From Sva-07 sp963715285 (GTDB lineage: Bacteria > Actinomycetota > Acidimicrobiia > Acidimicrobiales > Ilumatobacteraceae): 64,000 nucleotides of DNA. Position 1 is the first letter of the stretch, and each line of letters begins with the position of its first letter. Location of the stretch: contig CAVQRU010000035.1 in NCBI GenBank assembly GCA_963715285.1, positions 1 to 64,000 of the forward strand. The letters are read 5' to 3'. Shown here in pieces: positions 51,346 to 59,094 of this stretch. Below the pieces are notes generated by a model, which was not told the DNA's origin, made no database searches, and saw only the letters and a list, made by a program, of their open reading frames with translations. Both the position numbers and the translations under genes were made by a program.

Positions 51346-52148
51346 TCGCTGTCGCCGTGATCGCCGTCGAGCAGGGGGACATCGGAACGCTGGGGTTGGC
51401 AGCGTCGGGGATCCTCGTCGCAGTCGCCGTGGCGATCTCCGTCTGGCGGCAGCTCGGGCTCGAACGGAGCCTGCTGTGGGCGTCGCTGCGAGCGCTCGTG
51501 CAGCTGCTGCTCGTCGGCTGGGTGCTGCAGTTCGTGGTCGACCCCGACGACCCGCTGATCTTCTCGGTGCTCTGGCTGCTGGCGATGGTGACCTTCGCGG
51601 CGTACACCACGTCGCGCCGCGCCGCCGACGTGCCCAGGGTGCTGCCGCTGTCGATGCTCGCCTACACGGCCTCGGCGATCGTCGTGCTCGGCGTCCTGTT
51701 CGGCTTCGGGATCTACGACCTCGAGGGGCGCACGCTCGTGCCGCTCGCGGGGATGGTGGTCGGGAACTCGCTCGCCGCGACGGTGCTCGTGTCCCGCCAG
51801 CTCCTGATCGCGTCGACCGAACAACGGGGCCTGATCGAGGCGCGACTCGCGCTCGGCCTCACCGCGAAGCAGTCCTTCCAGCCGCACCTCCGCCAGGCGT
51901 TGCGGACGGCGCTCGTCCCGCAGATCGAGTCGACGAAGGCGGTCGGGATCGTGTTCCTGCCCGGCGCGATGGTCGGGTTGATCCTCGCGGGCGTCGATCC
52001 GGCCGACGCGGTGAAGGTGCAGGTGTCGGTGATGTACCTCGTGCTCGGCAGCGTGGCGACGACGACGGCGGTCATGAGCCTCGGGATCTCGCGTGAGCTG
52101 TTCACGCCCGCCCAGCAGCTCCGCCGCTCGGTCCAACGCACCGACTGA
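51342..52148 (+). CDS. ABC transporter permease, FetB/UPF0014 family
   Basis: A 268-aa membrane protein with about seven helices. FetB family motifs are visible: RALVQLLLVGWVL, GMVVGNSLAATVLVSRQL, EARLALGLTAKQSFQPHLRQALRTALVPQIES and VGIVFLPGAMVGLILAGVDPADAV. FetAB of E. coli exports iron and raises oxidative-stress resistance. The GTG start overlaps the ATPase stop. Confidence 0.92.
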   Translation: MIAVAVIAVEQGDIGTLGLAASGILVAVAVAISVWRQLGLERSLLWASLRALVQLLLVGWVLQFVVDPDDPLIFSVLWLLAMVTFAAYTTSRRAADVPRVLPLSMLAYTASAIVVLGVLFGFGIYDLEGRTLVPLAGMVVGNSLAATVLVSRQLLIASTEQRGLIEARLALGLTAKQSFQPHLRQALRTALVPQIESTKAVGIVFLPGAMVGLILAGVDPADAVKVQVSVMYLVLGSVATTTAVMSLGISRELFTPAQQLRRSVQRTD

Positions 52149-52151
52149 GTG

Positions 52152-52180
52152 TCACGCCAGGGGTCAGACCGCCGGCGTGA
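52152..52180. repeat. Degenerate GGGGTC-core hairpin after fetB
   Basis: TCACGCC (52152-52158) and GGCGTGA (52174-52180) flank GGTC-A-GACC; the outer core pairs have decayed. It begins 3 nt past the fetB-like stop and abuts the next hairpin. Confidence 0.7.
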
Positions 52181-52210
52181 TTGCAGCAGGGGTCAGACCC
52201 CTGCTGCAAT
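52180..52210. repeat. GGGGTC-core hairpin after the acyl-CoA dehydrogenase gene
   Basis: A perfect 15-bp inverted repeat, ATTGCAGCAGGGGTC-A-complement, ending 2 nt from the complement of the dehydrogenase stop at 52213. Arms are identical to the copy at 22978, with the centre base on the opposite strand. Confidence 0.93.
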
Positions 52211-52212
52211 CC

Positions 52213-53358
52213 TCAGAGGCCGAGCGACTTGGCGATGATCGTCTTCATCACTTCGTTGGTGCCGCCGTAGATCGAGGTGACCCGGGCATCGACGTAGGCA
52301 CGACCGATCGGGTACTCGGTCATGTAGCCGTAGCCCCCGAACAGCTGGAGACACCGGTCGGCCACCCGGTTCTGCAGGTCGGTGCACCAGTACTTCGCCT
52401 GGGCGGCCTGGGCGGCGGTGAGCTCGCCCGCATTGAGGGCGAGGATGCACCGGTCGAGGTACGCCTCGCTGACGTCGATCTCGGTGGCGACCTCGGCGAG
52501 CACGAACTTGGTGTTCTGGAACGTGCCGATCGACTTGCCGAACGCGGTCCGCTCGCCGACGTAGTCGAGCGTCCAGCCGAGGCAGGCCCGTGCGGCCGAC
52601 ACGCCCGCGACGGCGATCGACAGGCGTTCCTGCGCGAGGTTGGCCGCCAGGTAGGTGAACCCCTTGCCCTCGTCGCCGAGGCGGTTGGCGACCGGCACCC
52701 GCACGTCGTTGAAGAACAGCTCGGCGGTGTCCTGGCTGTGCATCCCGATCTTGTCGAGGTTGCGGCCGCGCTCGAAGCCGTCCATCCCGCGTTCGAGCAC
52801 GATCAGCGACAGGCCGGCGTGGCGCTCGGTCGGGTCGGTCTTCGCGGCGACGATCACGAGGTCGGAGTTGATGCCGTTGGTGATGAACGTCTTCGATCCG
52901 TTGACGACGTATTCGTCGCCGTCACGGATGGCCGTGGTGGCGATCCCGGCGAGGTCGGATCCCGTGCCTGGCTCGGTCATTGCGATGGCGGTGATCAGCT
53001 CGCCCGACGCGATGCCCGGCATCCACCGTTCGGCCTGCTCGTCGGTGCAGTACTCGATGAAGTACGGGGTGCAGATGTCGTTGTGCAGGGTGAGGCCGAG
53101 CCCGGCGCCACCGATGCCGGCGGCGTTGAACTCCTCGCCGATGATCACGTTGAACCGGAAGTCGTCCGTGCCCCCGCCGCCGTACTGCTCGGGGATCGCC
53201 ATGCCGAGGAATCCGTACTGCCCGGCGGACGTGAACAGTTCCCGAGGTGCGATCCCGGCGGCCTCCCACTCCAGGTAGTGGGGCGAGGCCTCCTTGGCCA
53301 CGAACGCGGCGAACGATTCCCGAAACGCTTGATGCTCGTCGTCGAAGATGGTGCGCAT
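52213..53358 (-). CDS. Acyl-CoA dehydrogenase (long-chain type)
   Basis: A 381-aa acyl-CoA dehydrogenase, FAD-dependent first step of beta-oxidation. Seen: IAMTEPGTGSDLAGI, VNGSKTFITNGINSDLVIV, the R-x-AFGK helix (ERTAFGKSIGTFQNTKF), and LFGGYGYMTEYPI with YGGTNEVMK. The last motif has YGGT rather than YEGT, so the catalytic base is not at the medium-chain position; this is normal for long-chain and isovaleryl types. A TACGAT hexamer lies 6 nt before the ATG. Confidence 0.94.
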   Translation of the reverse strand: MRTIFDDEHQAFRESFAAFVAKEASPHYLEWEAAGIAPRELFTSAGQYGFLGMAIPEQYGGGGTDDFRFNVIIGEEFNAAGIGGAGLGLTLHNDICTPYFIEYCTDEQAERWMPGIASGELITAIAMTEPGTGSDLAGIATTAIRDGDEYVVNGSKTFITNGINSDLVIVAAKTDPTERHAGLSLIVLERGMDGFERGRNLDKIGMHSQDTAELFFNDVRVPVANRLGDEGKGFTYLAANLAQERLSIAVAGVSAARACLGWTLDYVGERTAFGKSIGTFQNTKFVLAEVATEIDVSEAYLDRCILALNAGELTAAQAAQAKYWCTDLQNRVADRCLQLFGGYGYMTEYPIGRAYVDARVTSIYGGTNEVMKTIIAKSLGL

Positions 53359-53364
53359 GGTGGC

Positions 53365-53370
53365 ATCGTA
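53365..53370 (-). promoter_or_regulatory. Putative leaderless -10 element of the acyl-CoA dehydrogenase gene
   Basis: TACGAT on the minus strand, 6 nt upstream of the ATG at 53358, only 7 nt from the divergent GTG at 53377. Confidence 0.4.
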
Positions 53371-53376
53371 CGAGGT

Positions 53377-53832
53377 GTGAGCACACCAGCCGCTGGTCGT
53401 CAACCGGGGAACGGGGGCCAGATCGTGCGCCTCGTCGGCGTGTACGACGCTGACAGCACGCTGCGCGGCGAGGTGGGCTACTGGATCGGGGCCCGTCTCG
53501 GCCGTCGGCACTGCTCGTTGTGCGACATCACGCACGGATCGGTCCGCCGACGTCCGGAGTGGACGGCGTGCACCACCGCGCTGGCGGTGCCCTTCGACAC
53601 GTACCACCGCAACGATCAGCCCGACGCGGTGCGGGCCGCGGCCGGCGGGGAGGCACCGGTCGTGGTCGCCGAGCTCGCCACCGTCGCCGGCAGCAGCACG
53701 GAGACGGGTTCGACCCTGGTGATGCTCCTCGGGCCCGGCGACCTCGACGCGTGCGACGCGTCGATCGATCGACTGATCGAGGCCATCGAGGCCGCGGTGT
53801 CCCGCCTCGGGATCAGCTGGCCGGCGAACTGA
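53377..53832 (+). CDS. Conserved hypothetical protein with a Cys-x2-Cys pair
   Basis: A 151-aa protein. After a short variable N-terminus it reads IVRLVGVYDADSTLRGEVGY, WIGARLGRRHCSLCDITHGS, then two further beta-like stretches. I have the impression of a conserved actinobacterial protein of unknown function with the HCxLCDITH motif, suggestive of metal binding or a redox site. Start uncertain: GTG at 53377 or at 53425. It is divergent from the dehydrogenase, with 18 nt between the starts. Confidence 0.72.
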   Translation: MSTPAAGRQPGNGGQIVRLVGVYDADSTLRGEVGYWIGARLGRRHCSLCDITHGSVRRRPEWTACTTALAVPFDTYHRNDQPDAVRAAAGGEAPVVVAELATVAGSSTETGSTLVMLLGPGDLDACDASIDRLIEAIEAAVSRLGISWPAN

Positions 53833-53924
53833 CCCGCGATCTCGCCGGGGCCGAACGCTGACAGGCGCATCTCGGCGATGCGGGCGTCGTTCACGTCCGC
53901 CGTGTCGACATGCCGTCGACGTCG

Positions 53925-55013
53925 TCAGACGTTGAAGCGGAACTCCATGACGTCGCCGTCCTGGGCGACGTAGTCCTTGCCTTCGACGCGCATCTTGCCG
54001 GCGTCCTTGGCGGCGTTCCACGAACCGAGCTTCAGCAGCTCGTCCCACTGGATCACCTCGGCGCGGATGAAGCCTCGCTGGAAGTCGGTGTGGATCCGGC
54101 CGGCACACACCGGCGCGGTCGATCCCTCGTAGAAGGTCCAGGCCCTGGATTCCTTCTCGCCGGTGGTGAAGTACGTCCGCAGACCGAGCAGGTGATAGGC
54201 GCTGCGGACCATCCGGAACAGGGCGCCCTCGCCGAGGCCGAAGCCCTCCAGGATCTCGGCGCGCTCCTCCGGGTCTTCGATCGCTGCGGCCTCGGCCTCC
54301 ATCTGCACGCACATGCCGATGATCTCGACGTTGTCACCGGCGTTGTTGAACTCGGCGGCGACCATCGCTTCCTTCTCGGGGATCGATTCGATGTCGTCCT
54401 CGCCGACGTTGACCACCACGAGCACCCGGCGGTTGGTGAGCAGGAAGTGGGGGGCGAGCGCCTCCCGGACGTCGTCCTTCAGGCCGGCGCGGTACAGCGG
54501 CAGGCCCTCCGAGAGCGCGTCGTAGGCGACCTGGAGGTGGGCGGCCTCCTCGGCCATGCCCTTGTCGAGCTTCGCCTGACGTTGCGTCTGGTGGAGGCGT
54601 TTCTCGACCGTCTCGAGGTCGGCGAGCGCGAGTTCGATCTCGACGATCCGCAGATGTTCGAGCGGGTCGGTCGGCCCGGTGATGTCGTCGTTGACGAACG
54701 CTCGCAGCACGAACACGATCGCGTCGACCTCGCGGATGTTGGCCAGGAACTTGTTGCCGAGACCCTCGCCCTGGCTCGCTCCTTCGACGAGACCGCCGAT
54801 GTCGACGACCTCGACCTGGGCGTGGATCGTCTGCTTGGACTTGGACATGGCAGCGAGCTGGTCGAGGCGATCGTCGGGCACCTTGGCCACGCCGATGTTC
54901 GGATCCTTGGTGGCGAACGGATACGGCGCCGCGAGCGCCCCACCACCGGTCAACGCGTTGTACAGCGAGCTCTTGCCCGCGTTGGGGAGACCGACCAGTC
55001 CGAAACGTTCCAT
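53925..55013 (-). CDS. ychF: Obg-like redox-responsive ATPase YchF
   Basis: A 362-aa YchF/OLA1 protein. G1 is GLVGLPNAGKSSLYNAL; the G2/G3 region has ANYPFATKDPNIG-like AAPYPFATKDPNIGV and VVDIGGLVEGASQGEGLGN; the G4 equivalent is VVVNVGEDD, as expected for an ATP- rather than GTP-preferring enzyme. A coiled coil (about 130-180) and a C-terminal TGS domain (TGEKESRAWTFYEGST ... HTDFQRGFIRAEV) follow. It binds ribosomes and regulates translation or stress. Confidence 0.97.
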   Translation of the reverse strand: MERFGLVGLPNAGKSSLYNALTGGGALAAPYPFATKDPNIGVAKVPDDRLDQLAAMSKSKQTIHAQVEVVDIGGLVEGASQGEGLGNKFLANIREVDAIVFVLRAFVNDDITGPTDPLEHLRIVEIELALADLETVEKRLHQTQRQAKLDKGMAEEAAHLQVAYDALSEGLPLYRAGLKDDVREALAPHFLLTNRRVLVVVNVGEDDIESIPEKEAMVAAEFNNAGDNVEIIGMCVQMEAEAAAIEDPEERAEILEGFGLGEGALFRMVRSAYHLLGLRTYFTTGEKESRAWTFYEGSTAPVCAGRIHTDFQRGFIRAEVIQWDELLKLGSWNAAKDAGKMRVEGKDYVAQDGDVMEFRFNV

Positions 55014-55119
55014 GGACCGCCCGAGGCTACCGATGCGGACCCACCATCTCGCCCCGACCCTTCCTCCCGCCTGTCCGGTCACCGCGCCCGCCCGCCGCGC
55101 CTGCCATAAGCACCACGAC

Positions 55120-55235
55120 CCGCCCCGCCCGCCTGCCACCAACACCCCAACCCGCCCGCCCGTCCGCCACCACCCCCGATCCGCCCGCCCGCCTGCCACC
55201 AACACCACGACCCGGTCGCCCGTCCGCCACCACGA
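55120..55235. repeat. Degenerate C-rich tandem repeat, about 28-30 bp units
   Basis: Four imperfect units alternating CGCCTGCCACCAACACC and CGTCCGCCACCACNACC, separated by GCCCGCC-type spacers. The open frame on the minus strand through this region reads as VLVAGGR/WWRTGGR repeats but is simply an artefact of the repeat. Confidence 0.8.
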
Positions 55236-55250
55236 CCGTTCCGGTCTGAG

Positions 55251-55283
55251 CGGATCTGGTCGCGGACGCCGCGACCAGATCCG
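55251..55283. terminator. 15-bp hairpin downstream of the AbiEi-2 gene
   Basis: CGGATCTGGTCGCGG (55251-55265), loop ACG, and its perfect complement (55269-55283). It lies 40 nt past the end of the minus-strand AbiEi-2 gene. No U-run follows on either strand, so termination efficiency is uncertain. Confidence 0.6.
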
Positions 55284-55290
55284 CCGAGAG
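55270..55290. repeat. 21-bp direct repeat, left copy flanking AbiEi-2
   Basis: CGCGACCAGATCCGCCGAGAG. The right copy at 56352-56372 matches at 19 of 21 positions in the same orientation. The two bracket the AbiEi/DUF559 gene at 55324-56310. Confidence 0.75.
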
Positions 55291-55323
55291 TTGCGCTGAC
55301 GGGGCAGGTGGGGGCAGGTGGGA

Positions 55324-56310
55324 TCAGGCGGCGTCGGGCGGGGGCGGCGGAAGTCGCTCTGCCGGTGCGGCGAACTCCGGCGCCCAGCGGTCGACCGCGG
55401 CTCGGATCCGGTCGGCGGTGGCCTTGGGACGGGTGGCGACGGCTCGATAGGTGAACCGCACGACGATCCATCCGGCGGCGAGCAGGTCGGCGTCACGATC
55501 TCGATCACGCTCGAACGCGCCGCGGTCGAGGCCGTGGTGGGCCCATCCGTCGCACTCGAGCAGGACCGGCGTGTCGATCACCCGGAAGTCGATCTCGTTG
55601 CCCTCGATCACGGGATGGAACTCGACGGGCGGGAGGTGGAAGCGGCCGACGAGGCGCGTCATCATGGTCTCGAGGACCGAGTCGGCCGGTTTGTCGTCGA
55701 TCGACCAGTCGTCGACCGCGTTCCGGGCCGCGACGACGCCCGCTCGACCCGGCCGGGCGTGCTCGCCGACCGCTCGCTCGATCGCACCGAGCGATGCGAG
55801 GCGGGTGGCGACCGCGTGGCCGACTGCGGCATGGACCCCGGACGGATCGACGGCACCGAGGTCGATGATCGTGCGCAGGATGTTGGTGCAGGCGATGCCG
55901 TACCGGCGCTGGGGTGTGAGGCGGGCCCGGTCGGTTGGTCGGTGGACGACCACACCGGCGAGGTCGAGGTCGCGGCGTCCTGTCGTTGGGATGACATCGA
56001 CCGGGTCGTCGTCGGGTCGGGGAACGCCCCACAGGCGCGCCGCGGAGCGGTGCGACGCCACGGCGGGCGCACCGATGGCGAGCACGCCGGCGATGATGCG
56101 CTGTTCGGGGGTGTCGGGTGTGCCGACCATCCGGGCGACATACGGATGGAGCTGCTGGAGCGTGCCCCGCTGGATCGCCCGGTACCACGCAGCACGCGTC
56201 AGTCCTGACGCCTCGAACGTGAGGACGCCGTGGTGGGCGCGAGCCCACTCGTCGAAGTCGGAGAGGTGCATGCGTGCCAGTGGGCGGTCGTCGGCACTCA
56301 CGGGAATCAC
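55324..56310 (-). CDS. AbiEi-type winged-helix + DUF559 nuclease-like protein (AbiEi-2)
   Basis: A 328-aa protein with the same plan as AbiEi-1. The N-terminus HHGVLTFEASGLTRAAWYRA with RGTLQQLHPYVARM is the AbiEi-type winged helix. The C-terminal DUF559/Vsr-like domain is well preserved: the acidic positions in GNEIDFRVIDTPVLLECDGW, then AHHGLDRGAF, RDRDADLLAAGWIVVRFTY. The complete ExDG-type core suggests a working nuclease fold, unlike AbiEi-1. No partner toxin is adjacent. It is bracketed by 21-bp direct repeats. An internal ATG at codon 14 is an alternative start. Confidence 0.8.
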   Translation of the reverse strand: MIPVSADDRPLARMHLSDFDEWARAHHGVLTFEASGLTRAAWYRAIQRGTLQQLHPYVARMVGTPDTPEQRIIAGVLAIGAPAVASHRSAARLWGVPRPDDDPVDVIPTTGRRDLDLAGVVVHRPTDRARLTPQRRYGIACTNILRTIIDLGAVDPSGVHAAVGHAVATRLASLGAIERAVGEHARPGRAGVVAARNAVDDWSIDDKPADSVLETMMTRLVGRFHLPPVEFHPVIEGNEIDFRVIDTPVLLECDGWAHHGLDRGAFERDRDRDADLLAAGWIVVRFTYRAVATRPKATADRIRAAVDRWAPEFAAPAERLPPPPPDAA

Positions 56311-56351
56311 CGGCCACCCATTCCGCTCTCGGCGGGTGTGGTCGCAGGTGT

Positions 56352-56372
56352 CGCGATCAGATCCGCTGAGAG
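56352..56372. repeat. 21-bp direct repeat, right copy flanking AbiEi-2
   Basis: CGCGATCAGATCCGCTGAGAG, with two C-to-T differences from the left copy at 55270. It lies 42 nt upstream of the AbiEi-2 start codon. Confidence 0.75.
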
Positions 56373-56461
56373 CCGGTGGGGTTCCGGCCGAGGGTGGTGG
56401 AGGAGCGGTCGGCGATCGCGAGGGCGACCAGAGCGGCGAACGGCCTCGTTCGCCCCGACGC

Positions 56462-56467
56462 TACAGT
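56462..56467 (+). promoter_or_regulatory. Putative leaderless -10 element of the PHP gene
   Basis: TACAGT, 7 nt before the GTG at 56475. It supports that start over the longer open frame. Confidence 0.4.
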
Positions 56468-56474
56468 CGCCGAC

Positions 56475-57530
56475 GTGAGCGATCGCCGCGACACCGGGAG
56501 TGCGAGGTCGGCGTCGATGTCGCCGGAGCAGGCGATCCTGCGGGTGATCCACTGCCTCGACCGGGCGCACGAGAGCGGGTACAAGTCGAAGGCGTTCGCC
56601 CGGGCGCTCGACGTGGTCCGCGCGACATCGCCCGACGAACTGTCCGATCGGGCCGCCGCCGGCACGCTCACCGACCTCGACGGGCTCGGCTCGTCGACCG
56701 CCGGCGTGATCGCCGATGCGCTCGCCGGTCGGGTGCCGGCGTACCTCGCGAAGATCGAGGCCGAGTCGAAGGTGCCGATCACGCCGGAGGGCCAGGTGTA
56801 CCGCGACGCCTTGCGCGGCGACTGTCACCTCCACTCCACGTGGAGCGATGGCGGCGCGCCGATCGAGGCGATGGCGGCGACGGCGATCGCGCTCGGCCAC
56901 GAGTACATGGTGCAGACCGATCACTCCGCCCGGCTCACCGTCGCGCACGGGTTGAACGAGGACCGCCTCACCGAGCAACTCGACCAGATCGCGGCGATCA
57001 ACGCCGACATCGCTGCCGCAGGTCACGACTTCCGGATCCTCGCGGGGATGGAGGTCGACATCCTCGAGGACGGGTCGCTCGACCTCGCCGATCACATGTT
57101 GGAGCGTCTCGACGTGGTGGTGGCGAGCGTGCACTCGAAGCTGCGGATGGAACGCCGGCAGATGACCGAGCGGATGCTGATGGCGGTCGCGTCGCCGCAC
57201 GTCGACATCCTCGGGCACTGCACCGGGCGGATGATCGGCAAGCGCCCGCCGTCGGAGTTCGACGCCGACTACGTGTTCGCGGCGTGTGCACAGTTCAACA
57301 CGGCGGTGGAGATCAACTGTCGTCCCGAGCGCCTGGATCCCCCGAGGGAGCTGCTCGACGTGGCGATCGAGTACGGCTGCTGGTTCTCGATCGACTCCGA
57401 TGCCCACGCGACCGGCCAGTTGGAGTGGCAACCGCTCGGATGCGACCGTGCGGCCGAACGGGGCGTGCCGATCGATCGGATCGTCAACACGATGTCCGCC
57501 GACGACCTCCTCGCCTGGACCGCAGCCTGA
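56475..57530 (+). CDS. PHP-domain phosphoesterase with N-terminal helix-hairpin-helix (PolX C-terminal-like)
   Basis: A 351-aa protein. Residues 15-95 form a PolX-like helical/HhH domain (LTDLDGLGSSTAGVIADAL). Residues 105-350 are a PHP domain: DCHLHSTWSDGGAPIEAM, YMVQTDHSARL, GMEVDIL, VVASVHS, LGHCTGR, EINCRPERL and IDSDAHATGQL supply the metal-binding His/Asp/Glu set. The same combination occurs at the C-terminus of family X DNA polymerases, where it is a 3'-5' exonuclease; here the polymerase domain is absent. A single gene. Confidence 0.88.
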   Translation: MSDRRDTGSARSASMSPEQAILRVIHCLDRAHESGYKSKAFARALDVVRATSPDELSDRAAAGTLTDLDGLGSSTAGVIADALAGRVPAYLAKIEAESKVPITPEGQVYRDALRGDCHLHSTWSDGGAPIEAMAATAIALGHEYMVQTDHSARLTVAHGLNEDRLTEQLDQIAAINADIAAAGHDFRILAGMEVDILEDGSLDLADHMLERLDVVVASVHSKLRMERRQMTERMLMAVASPHVDILGHCTGRMIGKRPPSEFDADYVFAACAQFNTAVEINCRPERLDPPRELLDVAIEYGCWFSIDSDAHATGQLEWQPLGCDRAAERGVPIDRIVNTMSADDLLAWTAA

Positions 57531-57560
57531 TCAATTCGCCGCCGCCCGGCACCACGTCCC

Positions 57561-57610
57561 CGTTTGCGTGACGTTCCGGGTGGGGCGCCCCACCCGGAAT
57601 GCAACGCAAA
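57561..57610. repeat. 50-nt palindromic element, family 3, copy 1
   Basis: GTTTGCGT and ACGCAAAC at the ends, an internal loop, and a perfect 26-nt palindrome (two 13-nt arms, TTCCGGGTGGGGC and its complement, 57573-57598). It lies between the convergent PHP and hydrolase genes. Confidence 0.9.
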
Positions 57611-57631
57611 CGTGGTGGGCGCGACATTCGT

Positions 57632-57682
57632 TGTTTGTGTGACGTTCTGGGTGGAACGGCCCACCGGAAGTGCAACGCAAAC
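57632..57682. repeat. 51-nt palindromic element, family 3, copy 2
   Basis: GTTTGTGT ... ACGCAAAC with the centre TTCTGGGTGGAACGGCCCA. It starts 71 nt after copy 1, and both are followed by a TGGTGGG string, so the pair is a tandem duplication that has diverged. Confidence 0.88.
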
Positions 57683-57711
57683 ATGGTGGGGAGGGGGCCG
57701 TTGGGGCGGAT

Positions 57712-58935
57712 TCAGGCCATCATCGCGCCGTAGGCGGCGAGGAGGAGGCCGGCGCCGCGGAGGTCGCCGGTGGTGCCCTCGCCCATCCGGTTCATGACGT
57801 AGCTGAAGCTCATCTGAGCGTCGACGTCGACGATCGCGAGCGATCCACCCCAGCCGCCCCAGAAGCAGGTGCGTGGGTTCGGCACGGGCAGCGTCGGGCC
57901 CGGCAGTCCGAAGCCCATGCCCATGTTGAGCTCCAACGGCAGGATGAGGTCGGGTCCTTCGATCTGTTGGTCGAAGATGCGCGCCACGCCGTCGTCGGAG
58001 AGCAGCGTCACGCCGAGAGCGGTTCCTCCGCAGGCGGTCGGGGTGTGGCAGAGCGCGACGGAGCGGGCGTTGCCGTGGCCGCCGGCGGCCGGGATCTCGG
58101 CGCGGCGCCAGTCCTTGCGCCACGAGAAGTCGGCGGTGAGCGCCGGGTTGGCGAGTGTGCGGTACGCGATCGAGTCGTGGTCGGCGTCCTCCTCGCCGAG
58201 CGGGCTCGGTGGCGGGATCACGCGGGCGACCCGTGAGTCGCACGATGCGGGCGTGCCGATGTGGAAGTCGGCGCCGAGCGGGCCCGCGACCTCCTCGGCG
58301 AAGAACGTGCCGAGGGAGCGGCCGTCGACGCGTTTGACGATCTCGCCGAGCAGGTAGCCCTGGCTGATGGCGTGGTAGCCGGACTTGGTGCCGGGCTCCC
58401 ACCACGGCGCCTGGGCGGCGTGCAGGTCGACGAGCTTGTCGTGGTCGAGGAGATCGAACATCGTGAGCGGCTCGTCCCAGCCGGACAGCCCGGCGGTGTG
58501 GCTCAGCACGTGCCGGGTCGCGATCGTCTCCTTGCCGTTGGCCGCGAACTCCGGCCAGTAGGTGGCGATCGGCTCGTACAGGTCGAGTTCGCCCCGGTCG
58601 GCGAGCATCAGGCAACACAGGGCGGCCATCGTCTTGGTGGTCGACCACACGTTGATGATGGTGTCCTCCTCCCAGTCACCCTCGACACCGGGCACGCCCG
58701 CTTCGTCGTCGTCGGGACCGTCGAAGGTGGCCCTGCCGCCCCACAGATCGACGACCATCTCACCGCCGATCGTGATCGCCACCGACGCGCCCACGTCGCC
58801 CTGCGTGGCGAAGTTGCCGGCGAATGCGTCGCGCACCGCTTCGAAGCCGGGCGCGACGGTGCCGTGGATGTCGGTTGCTGCCGTCGCGGTTCCGGTGGGG
58901 GTCACAGTCCCGTGTTCGTTCTCGTCGGTCGCCAT
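57712..58935 (-). CDS. Serine hydrolase of the beta-lactamase/EstB family
   Basis: A 407-aa class C beta-lactamase-fold protein. The active-site S-x-x-K is in NVWSTTKTMAAL (about 93-104); the Tyr motif is in KSGYHAISQGYLLGEI (about 179-194), and the C-terminal GWGGSLAIVD replaces the HTG motif. There is no signal peptide, so it is cytosolic: an esterase or peptidase rather than a true beta-lactamase. The ATG at 58935 is supported by TACCTT 6 nt upstream. Confidence 0.88.
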   Translation of the reverse strand: MATDENEHGTVTPTGTATAATDIHGTVAPGFEAVRDAFAGNFATQGDVGASVAITIGGEMVVDLWGGRATFDGPDDDEAGVPGVEGDWEEDTIINVWSTTKTMAALCCLMLADRGELDLYEPIATYWPEFAANGKETIATRHVLSHTAGLSGWDEPLTMFDLLDHDKLVDLHAAQAPWWEPGTKSGYHAISQGYLLGEIVKRVDGRSLGTFFAEEVAGPLGADFHIGTPASCDSRVARVIPPPSPLGEEDADHDSIAYRTLANPALTADFSWRKDWRRAEIPAAGGHGNARSVALCHTPTACGGTALGVTLLSDDGVARIFDQQIEGPDLILPLELNMGMGFGLPGPTLPVPNPRTCFWGGWGGSLAIVDVDAQMSFSYVMNRMGEGTTGDLRGAGLLLAAYGAMMA

Positions 58936-58941
58936 GTCGGC

Positions 58942-58947
58942 AAGGTA
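58942..58947 (-). promoter_or_regulatory. Putative leaderless -10 element of the EstB-like gene
   Basis: TACCTT on the minus strand, 6 nt upstream of the ATG at 58935. Confidence 0.4.
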
Positions 58948-59079
58948 GCGGGCGGGTTCGCGCCGTGGTCGACCGGACCGTTGCGCCGAACGACCACGAA
59001 CGCACAGCTGCGGGTGCCGATGGCACGGGGTGGCGGCGTTGGCACGGGTGGCGGCGTTGGGGCAGGGTGGGCGGCGGCG

Positions 59080-59085
59080 TAGCAT
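59080..59085 (+). promoter_or_regulatory. Putative leaderless -10 element of the bL37 gene
   Basis: TAGCAT, 9 nt before the ATG at 59095, in the context TAGCATGGC. A 19-bp imperfect tandem repeat (GCACGGGTGGCGGCGTTG type) lies just upstream at about 59022-59060. Confidence 0.4.
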
Positions 59086-59094
59086 GGCATCCCT

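Larger units (their letters stand above)
55014..55323. other. 310-nt intergenic region between ychF and the AbiEi-2 gene
   Basis: No credible gene. It holds a C-rich tandem repeat (about 55120-55235), a 15-bp hairpin (55251-55283) and the left copy of a 21-bp direct repeat (55270-55290). The first 60 nt past the ychF start show no clear promoter, except TAGCCT 10 nt before the ATG. Confidence 0.7.

Noticed and set aside
55014..55508. N-terminal extension of ychF through the tandem repeat
   Set aside because: The extra residues are repeat translation; YchF proteins begin at the MxRFGLVGLPN-type start found at 55013.
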